Assembly: GCF_000980835.1 (NCBI RefSeq)
Contig: NZ_CP011312.1
Location: forward strand, 558,001-622,000
From: Corynebacterium kutscheri
GTDB taxonomy: Bacteria > Actinomycetota > Actinomycetes > Mycobacteriales > Mycobacteriaceae
Reading direction: 5' to 3'
Length of the DNA: 64,000 nt
A program made the position numbers and the translations under genes. Of this stretch, positions 24,720 to 34,096 are shown piece after piece. Under the pieces are notes generated by a model. It saw only the letters and a program-made list of their open reading frames with translations. It searched no databases and was not told the DNA's origin. Within the stretch, counting starts at the first letter, position 1. Each line of letters starts with the position of its first letter.

Positions 24720-26837
24720 ATGACATTACAACCACCTCAAGCTCCGATTCATCCTTTTACCCGTAGTGTTCACGGCATTGATTTTGTGGATAATTATGAG
24801 TGGCTACGTGAGAAGGAATCGCCAGCAACGATTGCTTATCTAGAAGAAGAAAATGCTTATACCGAGCAAGAAACTGCTCACCTTACGGAACTAAAAGATA
24901 ATATTTTTCAAGAGATTAAAACTCGTACCAAACAAACAGATATGTCTGTGCCTTCTCGGTCAGGCGATTTTTGGTACTACGGACGCATTGAAGAAGGGAT
25001 GAGCTATGGGTTGAGTTGTCGAATCCCCGTAGCAGAAGGCCATGATGCTTGGGTTCCACCACAGATAGAGCCAGGCGTTGCTATTGATGGTGAGCAGATC
25101 ATTATGGATATGGACGCGCTCGCTCAAGGCCATGAGTTTTTTTCAGTAGGTGCAATGTCGGTAACTACCTCGGGTAGATACTTGGCTTATTCGGTTGATA
25201 CCACAGGCGATGAGCGCTTTAACCTGAAGGTAAAAGACCTTAGCACTGGGGAGTTATTAGAGGATACCCTCACAGATATCTTCTATGGTGCAACCTGGGT
25301 AGGCGAGGAGTACCTCTTTTATCAACGAGTCGACGATGCTTGGCGGGCTAATACAGTATGGCGGCACAAGATCGGTACCTCGACTTCTGAGGATGTATTG
25401 GTTTTTCAAGAAGATGATGAGCATTTTAACGTCGGCATTGGTGGATGCCGTAGTGAAAAATATCTTTTTATTGAGGTAGCTTCTAAGATTACTTCCGAGG
25501 TATGGGTATTAGAACAAGATAATCCGGAAGGTAAGTTTCGATGTCTTGCACCGCGGGTCACAGGGGTGGAATATGATGTCGATCATGCCATTGTGGCTGA
25601 TAAAGATACGTGGATTATTACCCATAATGTTGGCGGTGCGAATTCCGAGGTGGGGTGGATTGAGGTTGAAAAAGAGTTCAATCTAGATAAGCTCAACTCA
25701 TTGATTCCACTGAGAGACGACGTACGTATTAGTGGGGTGGATTGCTACCGGGATCAGATTGTGGTTGGCTATCGTCGAGGTGCCCTGAGCCGAGTAGCGA
25801 TTATGCCGTTATCTGAGGTGGGGTTCACCGAGTTTACAGAACTTAGTTTTGATGAAGAGCTTTACTCTATCGGAGTAGGTGGGAATCCTGAATGGGATGC
25901 TCCGGTATTACGGATGTCTTATACCTCTTTTACAACTCCAGCTCAGCTTTATGATTATTGGGTGGCAACTGGTACTTGGACTTTGCTTAAAGAACAGGAA
26001 GTACTCGGTGGCTATCGACGTGAAGATTATGTCTCTAGTCGATTGTGGGTAACTGCTCGTGACGGCGCGCGTATCCCAGTATCGTTGGTGCATCGTGCAG
26101 ATATTGAGCTAGCTAGTACTCCCACGCCCACCTTGCTTTATGGATACGGTTCTTATGAAACTTCAATTGATCCAAGTTTTTCTATTGCCCGCTTGTCTTT
26201 GCTTGACCGGGGAATGATCTATGCCATTGCCCATGTGCGTGGTGGTGGTGAAATGGGACGTAGTTGGTACGACAGTGGCAAAACGCGAACCAAGCTTAAT
26301 ACTTTTACAGACTTTATTGATGTTGCTGATCATCTCATTAATACAGGAATAACCAGTCCAGATCGCCTTGTTGCTGAGGGAGGATCAGCAGGGGGTTTGC
26401 TTATGGGTGCAGTGGCAAATATGGCTGGAGATCGTTTTGCTGCTATTGAAGCGGTAGTGCCTTTTGTAGATCCACTGACAAGCATGTTGATGCCTGAACT
26501 ACCGCTTACTGTTGCTGAGTGGGATGAATGGGGTGATCCACTCCATGAGCGTGAAATCTATGAATACATGGCTAGTTATGCGCCGTATGAAAATATTACA
26601 GCACAGAATTATCCCAATATTTTGGCAGTGACCTCGTTAAATGATACCCGTGTTCTATATGTGGAGCCGGCAAAGTGGATTGCTCGGCTACGGGCAACGG
26701 CAACCGGGGGAGAGTTCTTATTGCGTACTGAGATGTCTGCTGGACACGGTGGAGTCTCGGGTCGATATGACCGTTGGAAGCAAACTGCATTTGAATATGC
26801 ATGGTTGATTAATCAAGCAACTGGAAAAATACGTTAG
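24720..26837 (+). CDS. ptrB: Oligopeptidase B (prolyl oligopeptidase family S9A)
   Basis: A 705-residue serine peptidase. The first about 400 residues form the beta-propeller. The C-terminal alpha/beta hydrolase domain holds YGYGSYETSIDPSFS, AHVRGGGEMGRSWY, the nucleophile Ser556 in EGGSAGG, a likely acid in TSLNDTRVLY, and the His in MSAGHGGVSGRYD. It cleaves short peptides after basic residues in the cytoplasm. It sits between purC and purS in C. glutamicum as well, without a known metabolic link. A perfect hairpin without a T run follows the stop. Confidence 0.92.
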   Translation: MTLQPPQAPIHPFTRSVHGIDFVDNYEWLREKESPATIAYLEEENAYTEQETAHLTELKDNIFQEIKTRTKQTDMSVPSRSGDFWYYGRIEEGMSYGLSCRIPVAEGHDAWVPPQIEPGVAIDGEQIIMDMDALAQGHEFFSVGAMSVTTSGRYLAYSVDTTGDERFNLKVKDLSTGELLEDTLTDIFYGATWVGEEYLFYQRVDDAWRANTVWRHKIGTSTSEDVLVFQEDDEHFNVGIGGCRSEKYLFIEVASKITSEVWVLEQDNPEGKFRCLAPRVTGVEYDVDHAIVADKDTWIITHNVGGANSEVGWIEVEKEFNLDKLNSLIPLRDDVRISGVDCYRDQIVVGYRRGALSRVAIMPLSEVGFTEFTELSFDEELYSIGVGGNPEWDAPVLRMSYTSFTTPAQLYDYWVATGTWTLLKEQEVLGGYRREDYVSSRLWVTARDGARIPVSLVHRADIELASTPTPTLLYGYGSYETSIDPSFSIARLSLLDRGMIYAIAHVRGGGEMGRSWYDSGKTRTKLNTFTDFIDVADHLINTGITSPDRLVAEGGSAGGLLMGAVANMAGDRFAAIEAVVPFVDPLTSMLMPELPLTVAEWDEWGDPLHEREIYEYMASYAPYENITAQNYPNILAVTSLNDTRVLYVEPAKWIARLRATATGGEFLLRTEMSAGHGGVSGRYDRWKQTAFEYAWLINQATGKIR

Positions 26838-26863
26838 CGGGACATAGCTGGATAAATATCAAG

Positions 26864-26890
26864 GGCACCACCTAAAAATTAGGTGGTGCC
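26864..26890. terminator. Perfect hairpin after oligopeptidase B
   Basis: A 12-bp perfect stem (GGCACCACCTAA and complement) with loop AAA. No T run follows on either strand, so it may end transcription only weakly or protect the 3' end. Confidence 0.5.
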
Positions 26891-26930
26891 ACGTGATAAT
26901 CAGCTATTAGGCCAACTGAGAATCAAAGAA

Positions 26931-26960
26931 AAGCCGGCGGATCAGTAACCACCGGCTTTC
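26931..26960. terminator. Second hairpin; a better terminator on the minus strand
   Basis: A 10-bp stem AAGCCGGCGG / CCACCGGCTT. In plus-strand RNA there is one C-A mismatch and the run after it is TCCTTG. In minus-strand RNA the same position becomes a G-U pair and TTTTCTTTG follows, a more convincing rho-independent signal. This hints at leftward transcription from the structured region to its right. Confidence 0.45.
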
Positions 26961-26977
26961 CTTGCCTCAGAAAGAAA

Positions 26978-27107
26978 GGATGAATCTAGAAAAAACTCAC
27001 AGATTCATTCGCTGTAGTTTTAGTGGGCCCCTCAACCCCTACAGCTCAAACCATAACGGTCAGACCTCTATGGTTTGTCAGCAATGTTAGTTTCCCTCGT
27101 TGCTGAT
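26978..27107. ncRNA. Candidate structured RNA: four consecutive hairpins
   Basis: Four stems follow each other with almost no spacer. They are 26978-26987/27001-27010 (GGATGAATCT), 27011-27017/27039-27045 (GCTGTAG), 27047-27055/27069-27077 (CAAACCATA, with an inner GGT/ACC stem), and 27078-27086/27098-27106 (TCAGCAATG). No protein frame covers them. This is more secondary structure than chance intergenic DNA should carry. Strand is undecided: wobble pairs in the first and last stems favour plus, and the terminator-like hairpin at 26931 favours minus. I could not match it to a known RNA family such as 6C, tmRNA or SRP RNA. Confidence 0.4.
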
Positions 27108-27622
27108 AAAAACGATGTTAGCAGTTGTATTTCTAGATGCAAGGAGGGGGTTAGTGTTTGGGGTGTCATTTTTACCAAAGCTGGGAATAAGCTGTCTATT
27201 AATTTGGTGAATTGAAACTTTGAAAAAGTACTTTGAAGTGCATATATTCAATATTGCAAAATTATTATAGATTGGCAATTTGGTCAAACCTTGAGATAAC
27301 CTGACAATTTTTAATTAACCCCTTTTGGTCGGTTTTTTGCGGGAATTTAGGGTTGGATCCGAAAAATTAAAAACGGTTTTCCCTATTTTTTTATGCCGGT
27401 GTTCTAGAAATCTTTTAGGAATTGAAAAATATTGCTATTGATATGTTTTCTAGGGGAGAACCGGTATGCTGTAGCCCGACAGCATTGTCATTATTGTCAC
27501 CGTTAAACTCCGATTATCTTTTTTCGGCTTATTTAAAGCAACTGTTTTCTTTGGGTGAGAAATCGTTACTTTAGGTTGGCTTGATGCAGATAAGCGGAAG
27601 GAGAATTGGGGAAGAAGAAACC
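27108..27622. other. Long leader region upstream of purS
   Basis: About 500 nt of AT-rich DNA without a credible gene. It contains a possible -10 box TATGCT (27465-27470) overlapping a 20-nt palindrome, and an AAGGAG-like sequence near 27598. The promoter of purSQL probably lies near 27440-27470. Confidence 0.45.
27466..27485. promoter_or_regulatory. Palindrome at the putative purS promoter
   Basis: ATGCTGT and ACAGCAT are perfect inverted arms with a six-base centre. The left arm overlaps the candidate -10 hexamer TATGCT. It could be an operator for a purine regulator or a leader hairpin. No known motif was recognised. Confidence 0.35.
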
Positions 27623-27865
27623 GTGGTTCATGTAGTTGTAAATGTCATGCCGAAGGCGGAAATCCTTGATCCTCAAGGCCAGGCTGTTGTTCGTGCATTG
27701 GGTCGCATCGGTGTCACCGGTGTTACAGATGTTCGTCAAGGCAAGCGCTTTGAGCTTGAGGTAGATAGCTCGGTTAGTCGAGAAGATATTGAAAAAGTAG
27801 CGGAAACTTTGCTGGCTAATACTGTGATTGAAGACTTTGAAGTTATCGTCGAGGCGGGCGAATGA
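27623..27865 (+). CDS. purS: Phosphoribosylformylglycinamidine synthase subunit PurS
   Basis: An 80-residue subunit. The start GTG at 27623 gives [20 protein letters not shown], the conserved PurS N-terminus; the frame continues upstream to TTG/ATG codons at 27581 and 27584, which add 13-14 residues without family support. PurS bridges PurQ and PurL and helps channel ammonia in FGAM synthesis. The stop overlaps the purQ start in an ATGA arrangement, so translation is coupled. Confidence 0.9.
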   Translation: MVHVVVNVMPKAEILDPQGQAVVRALGRIGVTGVTDVRQGKRFELEVDSSVSREDIEKVAETLLANTVIEDFEVIVEAGE

Positions 27866-28533
27866 GTGCAAAAATTGGGGTAATTACTTTTCCCGGTACT
27901 CTTGACGATGTTGATGCAGCACGAGCGGTGCGGCTTGCTGGTGCAGAAGCTGTGAGCTTGTGGCACGCAGATACTCAACTCCACGGCGTCGACGCGGTGG
28001 TAGTTCCCGGAGGTTTTTCCTACGGCGACTATCTACGTACCGGCGCCATTTCTGCGCTTGCACCAGTAATGCGTTCAGTTATTGATGCTGCCGGTAAAGG
28101 TATGCCAGTACTTGGCATTTGTAATGGTTTTCAGATTTTAACGGAAGCTAAATTGCTTCCGGGCGCACTAACTCGTAACCAAGGGTTGCATTTTCATTGT
28201 GTAGATACCCACCTGGTGGTAGAAAACACCGATACTGCGTGGACACATATTCTTGATAAAGGTCAGCACATCTATATCCCCGCCAAGCATGGTGAGGGAC
28301 GTTTCCAAGCAGATAAAGCTACCGTCGATATGCTGGAAGCAGAAGGACGGGTGGTATTCCGTTATACCGATAATTTCAACGGTTCGGTTAATGGAATTGC
28401 TGGTATCACCAATGAAACCGGGCGCGTAGTTGGCTTAATGCCACATCCTGAGCATGCCGTCGAAAAGCTCACCGGACCATCTGTTGATGGTTTGCAATTG
28501 TTCCTATCCGCTGTTGGCACTATCGCTGCCTAA
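27862..28533 (+). CDS. purQ: FGAM synthase glutaminase subunit PurQ
   Basis: A 223-residue class I glutamine amidotransferase. The nucleophile Cys is in [10 protein letters not shown] near residue 87, with the strand [17 protein letters not shown] before it, and the His-Glu pair is in MPHPEHAVE near the C-terminus. It hydrolyses glutamine to supply ammonia to PurL. It overlaps purS by four bases and is followed by purL after 20 nt. Confidence 0.95.
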   Translation: MSAKIGVITFPGTLDDVDAARAVRLAGAEAVSLWHADTQLHGVDAVVVPGGFSYGDYLRTGAISALAPVMRSVIDAAGKGMPVLGICNGFQILTEAKLLPGALTRNQGLHFHCVDTHLVVENTDTAWTHILDKGQHIYIPAKHGEGRFQADKATVDMLEAEGRVVFRYTDNFNGSVNGIAGITNETGRVVGLMPHPEHAVEKLTGPSVDGLQLFLSAVGTIAA

Positions 28534-28553
28534 TTTTCAAGGAGCACATTTTA

Positions 28554-30845
28554 ATGACGACTTTCAACGATACTGTCGAGCAGGCAGCCGATAGCCCAGA
28601 GCTGGTACAGCCTTATATCGAACTTGGGCTCAAAGATGACGAGTATGCGCGAATTCGAGAAATTCTAGGACGTAGGCCTACCGATGCCGAACTAACCATG
28701 TACTCGGTTATGTGGAGCGAACACTGTTCTTATAAATCCTCTAAAGTGCACCTGCGTTATTTTGGCGAAACCACTACCGAGGAGATGGGATCAAAGATTC
28801 TTGCTGGTATTGGCGAAAATGCCGGCGTAGTTGATATCGGTGATGGTAATGCGGTGACCTTCCGGGTGGAGTCGCATAATCATCCTTCCTACGTTGAGCC
28901 ACACCAAGGTGCTGCAACCGGAGTCGGTGGCATTGTTCGTGACATTATGGCCATGGGCGCACGTCCTATTGCTGTGATGGATCAACTGCGCTTTGGTCCA
29001 GCTGATGCTGCCGATACCTCACGAGTGCTACCTGGCGTAGTTGATGGAATTTCGCACTATGGCAACTGTTTGGGTTTGCCTAATATCGGTGGTGAAACTG
29101 TCTTTGATGAGTCTTATGCTGGAAACCCATTGGTTAATGCATTATGTGTGGGCACGCTTAAAGTAGAAGATCTTAAACTTGCTTTTGCCTCTGGCTTGGG
29201 CAATAAAGTGATTCTTTTTGGCTCACGTACCGGACTTGATGGCATTGGTGGAGTCTCAGTTTTGGCCTCGGACACTTTTGAAGAAGGTGCGGAGCGTAAA
29301 TTACCGGCAGTCCAGGTTGGCGACCCCTTTGCGGAAAAAGTACTTATCGAGTGCTGCCTTGATCTTTATCGCGCCGGGGTAGTTGTTGGTATCCAAGACC
29401 TCGGTGGGGCAGGTTTATCTTGTGCAACTTCCGAGCTGGCTGCTGCTGGCGATGGTGGTATGGAAATCAACCTCGATGCGGTGCCATTGCGTGCCGAAAA
29501 TATGACTGCAGCAGAAATCTTGGCCTCAGAGTCGCAAGAACGCATGTGTGCGGTGGTTCGCCCAGAAGATGTGGCACGGTTTAAAGAAATCTGTGCGCAC
29601 TGGGATGTTCCTTGCGCTGAAATCGGTGAGGTAACAGATGGTGAACACTTGCTTATCCGTCATCGTGGTGAGTTGGTTGTGGATGCCCCAGCACATACCA
29701 TTGCTCATGAAGGTCCAGTCTATGAGCGTCCTTATGCGCGTCCAGAGTGGCAAGATGAGGTGCAGAACTTTGCTGGCGTGGAAAAACCAACCAGTGCTAG
29801 TGCAATAAAGCAAGCGCTTATTGATATGGTGTCCTCGCCTGCATTGTGTTCGAGACAGTTTATTACCGAGCAATATGATCGTTATGTGCGTGGTAATACC
29901 GTTCAGGCAAAAAACGCTGATGCTGGTGTGCTGCGTATCGACGAAACCACCAATCGTGGTGTTGCTGTTTCCGCTGATGCTTCCGGTCGTTACACGAAGC
30001 TTGATCCTAATATGGGAGCACGTTTAGCTCTTGCTGAGGCATACCGCAATGTTGCGGTTACTGGTGCCCGCCCAGTAGCAGTAACTAACTGCCTCAATTT
30101 TGGTTCTCCGGAAGATCCAGCTGTGATGTGGCAATTCAAAGAAGCCGTACACGGTCTTGCTGACGGTTGTAAAGAGCTAGGAATCCCAGTTTCTGGCGGC
30201 AATGTTTCCTTTTACAACCAAACTGGCGAGGAAGCTATTTTGCCTACTCCAGTAGTAGGAGTATTAGGTGTTATCGACGATGTAACATATTCGATCGGTA
30301 ACACACTTGGCAGTGTTGACGGTAGCGAAGAGCTCTATCTACTAGGTGAAACTTTTGATGAGTTCGGCGGTTCGATTTGGCAGCAAATCTCGGGGGCAGG
30401 ATTATCTGGGTTACCGCCTAAAGTTGATCTAGCTAATGAAGAAAAACTAGTGGAATTTTTTGCTGAACCAGGCCTAGTTAGTGCGGCACATGATATTTCT
30501 GAAGGTGGGCTGGCACAAACTATTGCAGAACTAGCTATATATGCCGATAAGGGAATAGAGCTTGATGTTTCTTCCGTTTATGAAGATGCCTTTACCGCAT
30601 TATTTTCTGAGTCGGCTTCCCGCGTTGTTATAGCTACCCAACACGGTGATGCGGTGAAAGCACGTGCTACCGAGCTAGGTATTCCAGTAGTAAAGATTGG
30701 TTCGACCAATACGGATAAGATTCTTGTTGTTCGTGCTCAGGATATGGAGTTTGCAGTAGGTATTGCTGAATTACGCGAAGCCTGGACAAATACTTTGCCA
30801 GAATTATTTGGTCATGCCGTAGGTGCTAATTCGGTAGTAGAATAA
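28554..30845 (+). CDS. purL: FGAM synthase large subunit PurL (small type)
   Basis: A 763-residue AIRS/PurM-like synthetase of the short PurL type that works with separate PurS and PurQ. Motifs include [12 protein letters not shown] near residue 52, [32 protein letters not shown] and [12 protein letters not shown] in the second half. It makes FGAM from FGAR with ATP and ammonia. AAGGAG precedes the start by about 10 nt. It ends the purSQL operon, with a hairpin behind it. Confidence 0.95.
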   Translation: MTTFNDTVEQAADSPELVQPYIELGLKDDEYARIREILGRRPTDAELTMYSVMWSEHCSYKSSKVHLRYFGETTTEEMGSKILAGIGENAGVVDIGDGNAVTFRVESHNHPSYVEPHQGAATGVGGIVRDIMAMGARPIAVMDQLRFGPADAADTSRVLPGVVDGISHYGNCLGLPNIGGETVFDESYAGNPLVNALCVGTLKVEDLKLAFASGLGNKVILFGSRTGLDGIGGVSVLASDTFEEGAERKLPAVQVGDPFAEKVLIECCLDLYRAGVVVGIQDLGGAGLSCATSELAAAGDGGMEINLDAVPLRAENMTAAEILASESQERMCAVVRPEDVARFKEICAHWDVPCAEIGEVTDGEHLLIRHRGELVVDAPAHTIAHEGPVYERPYARPEWQDEVQNFAGVEKPTSASAIKQALIDMVSSPALCSRQFITEQYDRYVRGNTVQAKNADAGVLRIDETTNRGVAVSADASGRYTKLDPNMGARLALAEAYRNVAVTGARPVAVTNCLNFGSPEDPAVMWQFKEAVHGLADGCKELGIPVSGGNVSFYNQTGEEAILPTPVVGVLGVIDDVTYSIGNTLGSVDGSEELYLLGETFDEFGGSIWQQISGAGLSGLPPKVDLANEEKLVEFFAEPGLVSAAHDISEGGLAQTIAELAIYADKGIELDVSSVYEDAFTALFSESASRVVIATQHGDAVKARATELGIPVVKIGSTNTDKILVVRAQDMEFAVGIAELREAWTNTLPELFGHAVGANSVVE

Positions 30846-30861
30846 GTTTTACCTGGCTAAT

Positions 30862-30905
30862 AAAGGCTGGTTAGTTGCATAAGTGCAGCTCACCAGCTTT
30901 TTCTA
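30862..30905 (+). terminator. Probable terminator after purL
   Basis: GCTGGT (30866-30871) pairs with ACCAGC (30892-30897), followed by TTTTTCT. The stem is short and the loop long. Confidence 0.5.
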
Positions 30906-31071
30906 TAGGTGATGGAGGTTGGTAATACGGTAGTAATACAGGGGGATAAAAGAGGCGGAAGTATAAAAACATGCCGGGGTAAGCTTGTAACTTACTTATG
31001 CGTAGGTTAGGCTTCTACCATTTGATAATGACTGTTAAAAGGCTTATAACCTTAAAGAAAGTGAGGTTTTA

Positions 31072-31800
31072 GTGGCTTTAACATCGTCACCGCCGACACA
31101 GGACGCTTCGGAAGCGAAAGCGCCCGGAAAATCATTAATCCAGCTATCAACCTGGGTATATGACCGCGGACATCGACCACTTACTAGAGGCTGGTTCCAC
31201 CATATAGCCACCTGGCTAGCAGTAATTGCCGGAACTGCGCTGACTACTTTTTCTTATCTCAAATTACCCTGGCTGCAAGCTACAGGGGTATTAATCTACG
31301 CCTTAGCCTTAGTTGGACTATTCGGTGTTTCGACGGCATACCACCGTGGTAAATGGAAAAGCCTGCGCACAATTAATTGGTGGCGGCGAGCCGATCACTC
31401 AATGATCGCTCTATTTATTGCTGCAACCTACACACCGCTGTGCCTTATTTCCTTACCCGATCAATGGTGGATGCTTGCTATAGCTTGGGTTGGAGCTGGG
31501 TTTGCTGTGGTGCTCAATATGTGTTGGATTAATCACCCGCGTTGGCTTGATGTCGTGGTTTATTTGGCACTGGGGTGGCTAATTATTCCCCTGTTACCTC
31601 AGCTTCGAGTAGCCGCCTCTCCAGCAATACTATGGTTACTTTTTGCCGGTGGTGTGGTTTATTCTTTTGGTGCGTTACTATACGGGTGCCGATGGCCAGG
31701 TAGAAAAGCCACGGTGCTTGGCTACCATGAGGTTTTCCATCTCACGACGATTATCGCCGCAAGTGTCCACTTCATCGCAGTATGGATGCTTGTTGCATAA
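31072..31800 (+). CDS. Hemolysin III family membrane protein
   Basis: A 242-residue protein starting at GTG, with seven predicted membrane segments. Family signatures are STAYHRGKW near residue 85, RADHSMIALFIAATYTPLCL near residue 105 and YHEVFHLTTIIAASVHF near the end; these conserved His residues probably bind a metal, as in the PAQR/HlyIII superfamily. Despite the name, most bacterial members are not shown to be toxins; some influence membrane homeostasis. It stands alone between purL and the helicase. Confidence 0.87.
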   Translation: MALTSSPPTQDASEAKAPGKSLIQLSTWVYDRGHRPLTRGWFHHIATWLAVIAGTALTTFSYLKLPWLQATGVLIYALALVGLFGVSTAYHRGKWKSLRTINWWRRADHSMIALFIAATYTPLCLISLPDQWWMLAIAWVGAGFAVVLNMCWINHPRWLDVVVYLALGWLIIPLLPQLRVAASPAILWLLFAGGVVYSFGALLYGCRWPGRKATVLGYHEVFHLTTIIAASVHFIAVWMLVA

Positions 31801-31912
31801 TCTAGCTTTAGGCAGGTACTACCAGTTGTGTTTGGCATACGCATGAAGCGTGCATGACTAACTTTAGTCAGTTTTCGCCAAGGCAATGGCGCACAGTGAA
31901 GGACATTCACCG

Positions 31913-34024
31913 ATGAATAAAACATCTGATCTAGTAATAGATACTTCGCCAGTTTATCGCGCCGAAGCTAATCAGTGGTTGCAGAAAATCGCTGGTGAAG
32001 GCACATCTTTACATCAAGAACAATGGGAAGCTATTGATGCTTTAGTTAATCAACGTCAACGGATGCTTGTTGTTCAACGCACTGGCTGGGGTAAAACAGC
32101 GGTGTACTTTATTGCGGCAAAATTACTTCGGACACGTGGCCACGGTACTACCGTGATTATTAGCCCGCTTTTGGCTTTAATGCGTAACCAGATTGATGCT
32201 GCTACCCGCGCTGGAATAACTGCAGTTACGCTGAATAGCACGAATATCACAGACTGGCAAGAGACTACTGCGCAGATTATGAACGGCACGGTTGATGTAT
32301 TGCTGATCTCTCCAGAGCGGCTAAATAATCCAGATTTTCGGGAACAAATATTGCCGTATCTAGCACGGTTAGCCGGGATGATTGTTGTTGATGAAGCGCA
32401 TTGTATTTCCGATTGGGGGCATGACTTTCGTCCTGATTACCGACGTATTAAAGACCTATTAGCTAAACTTGCGCCACACACCCCGGTATTAGCAACTACG
32501 GCAACTGCTAATAACCGCGTCGTAGAAGACGTACTTGCGCAGCTGGGCGAGAATACTGGTTTATTACGCGGCGGGTTGGACCGGACTTCGCTGTACTTAT
32601 CGGTTGTTTGCCTTAGCGATACCACTCAACGACCAGCCTGGCTGGCGACCCATTTAGCCGAACTACCTGGTTCTGGAATTATCTACTGTTTAACCGTAGC
32701 GGGTGCTGAGGATATGGCCGAGGCACTCCTATTGGCCGGCTATCAGGTGGCTGCTTATACCGGACGTACGGAATCAGGGGAGCGTGAGCGCCTGGAACAT
32801 GCTTTGCAATACAATGAACTAAAAGCCTTGGTAGCAACCAGTGCCTTAGGCATGGGTTTTGATAAACCCGATTTGGGATTCGTTATTAACGTTGGTGCGC
32901 CAAGTAGCCCGGTTTCTTATTATCAGCAGATTGGTCGTGCCGGGCGAGGTACCCATCGTGCTGAAGTCATTCTCTTGCCGGGTGCAGAAGATCAAGCAAT
33001 TTGGAACTATTTTTCTTCTCTGAGTTTTCCAGCCAAACCGGTTGTTGAGCAGTTGCTTAGGGTACTTGCTCATGCAGATCAACCGTTAAGCACTATACGT
33101 TTAGAACCAGAGGTTAATCTCAGCCGAAGTATGTTGGAACAGGTACTTAAAGTTCTCGATGTTGACGGTTTGGTGCGCCGGGTACGTGGCGGCTGGATTT
33201 CTACTCATCAGGAATTGCGTTACGACGAACATCGCTACCGTGCTATTGCTATCGAACGGGAAAAAGAGCAGCAGGCAATGCTGGACTATATAAAAACCAC
33301 GCAGTGTCGAATGCTATTTTTACGCCAACAACTTGATGATGAAACCGCCCTTGATAGGTGCGGGCGTTGTGATAATTGTACCCAGCAGTACCAACCAAGC
33401 GATATTGATACTGACACCGCCCAGCAGATTACTAAGCATATGAGCAAGCCTGGTGTTCGTATTAGTCAGCGTAAAATGTGGCCGAGTGGGGTTGCGAAAA
33501 AAGGAAAAATCACCGGTGTTGGTCAAGGAATGGCGTTAGGCCGGCTTAATGATATCCAGCGAGGTTCCATATTGCGAGCATTACTGGATCAACCATGGCA
33601 GCCAACAAACCAGTGGCGGGATGATCCATGGCTTAACCAGATTGTCGCAGTACTTTCGCAGTGGCAGTGGCAACAACGCCCTGGTTGCGTGATAGCGCTA
33701 GGAACCGTAAATAAGCAACGCAACCAGTTACTTTCGGATCTTGCTCAAGAAATTGCTGAAATTGGTGCTTTGCGTTATGGCGGAATGCTACGTGTTCGGC
33801 CGCATGCCAATGAGGTTCCGGCACAAAATTCAGCTTTTCGGGTGCTTGGGCTAGAAAATCATTGGGATTTCGGTAGCTATAACCAGGCCGCTATTGGTGG
33901 TGAACCTGTATTATTATTGTGCGATATTATTGATACTGGTTGGTCAGCCACTGTAGCTGCTCATGCAATTGCTCAAGAAGCTGGGGTAGAGGTGCTACCT
34001 TTTGCATTAGCAAGTAGAACCTAG
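31913..34024 (+). CDS. RecQ-like ATP-dependent DNA helicase with PRTase-like C-terminus
   Basis: A 703-residue protein from ATG 31913, chosen because GAAGGA lies about 10 nt upstream; ATG 31886 is an in-frame alternative. The helicase core has RTGWGKT (Walker A, Lys61), VVDEAHCISDWGHDFRPDYR (DEAH box) and QQIGRAGRG (motif VI). A zinc-binding cluster follows at CRMLFLRQQ with CGRCDNC. The last about 150 residues end in LLLCDIIDTGWSATVAAHAI, which resembles the PRPP-binding loop of phosphoribosyltransferases (ComF-like). This domain is absent from classical RecQ but occurs in actinobacterial relatives. A role in repair is likely; the tail's function is unknown. Confidence 0.83.
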   Translation: MNKTSDLVIDTSPVYRAEANQWLQKIAGEGTSLHQEQWEAIDALVNQRQRMLVVQRTGWGKTAVYFIAAKLLRTRGHGTTVIISPLLALMRNQIDAATRAGITAVTLNSTNITDWQETTAQIMNGTVDVLLISPERLNNPDFREQILPYLARLAGMIVVDEAHCISDWGHDFRPDYRRIKDLLAKLAPHTPVLATTATANNRVVEDVLAQLGENTGLLRGGLDRTSLYLSVVCLSDTTQRPAWLATHLAELPGSGIIYCLTVAGAEDMAEALLLAGYQVAAYTGRTESGERERLEHALQYNELKALVATSALGMGFDKPDLGFVINVGAPSSPVSYYQQIGRAGRGTHRAEVILLPGAEDQAIWNYFSSLSFPAKPVVEQLLRVLAHADQPLSTIRLEPEVNLSRSMLEQVLKVLDVDGLVRRVRGGWISTHQELRYDEHRYRAIAIEREKEQQAMLDYIKTTQCRMLFLRQQLDDETALDRCGRCDNCTQQYQPSDIDTDTAQQITKHMSKPGVRISQRKMWPSGVAKKGKITGVGQGMALGRLNDIQRGSILRALLDQPWQPTNQWRDDPWLNQIVAVLSQWQWQQRPGCVIALGTVNKQRNQLLSDLAQEIAEIGALRYGGMLRVRPHANEVPAQNSAFRVLGLENHWDFGSYNQAAIGGEPVLLLCDIIDTGWSATVAAHAIAQEAGVEVLPFALASRT

Positions 34025-34096
34025 CTTTTTGCTTCTAGTATTTGAAGTTTTTAGCTAAGAGGTGTGTAGTCGGTAATATTTTCACTCAAAATTGCC

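Noticed and set aside
26978..27107. Identification of the hairpin region as tmRNA, 6C RNA, SRP RNA or RNase P RNA
   Set aside because: The defining features are missing: no tag frame or tRNA-like end, no C6 loops, no SRP tetraloop motif, and it is too short for RNase P.
27087..27287. A 66-codon open frame on the minus strand
   Set aside because: It starts in the hairpin region, has no family resemblance and has no ribosome site; probably chance in AT-rich DNA.
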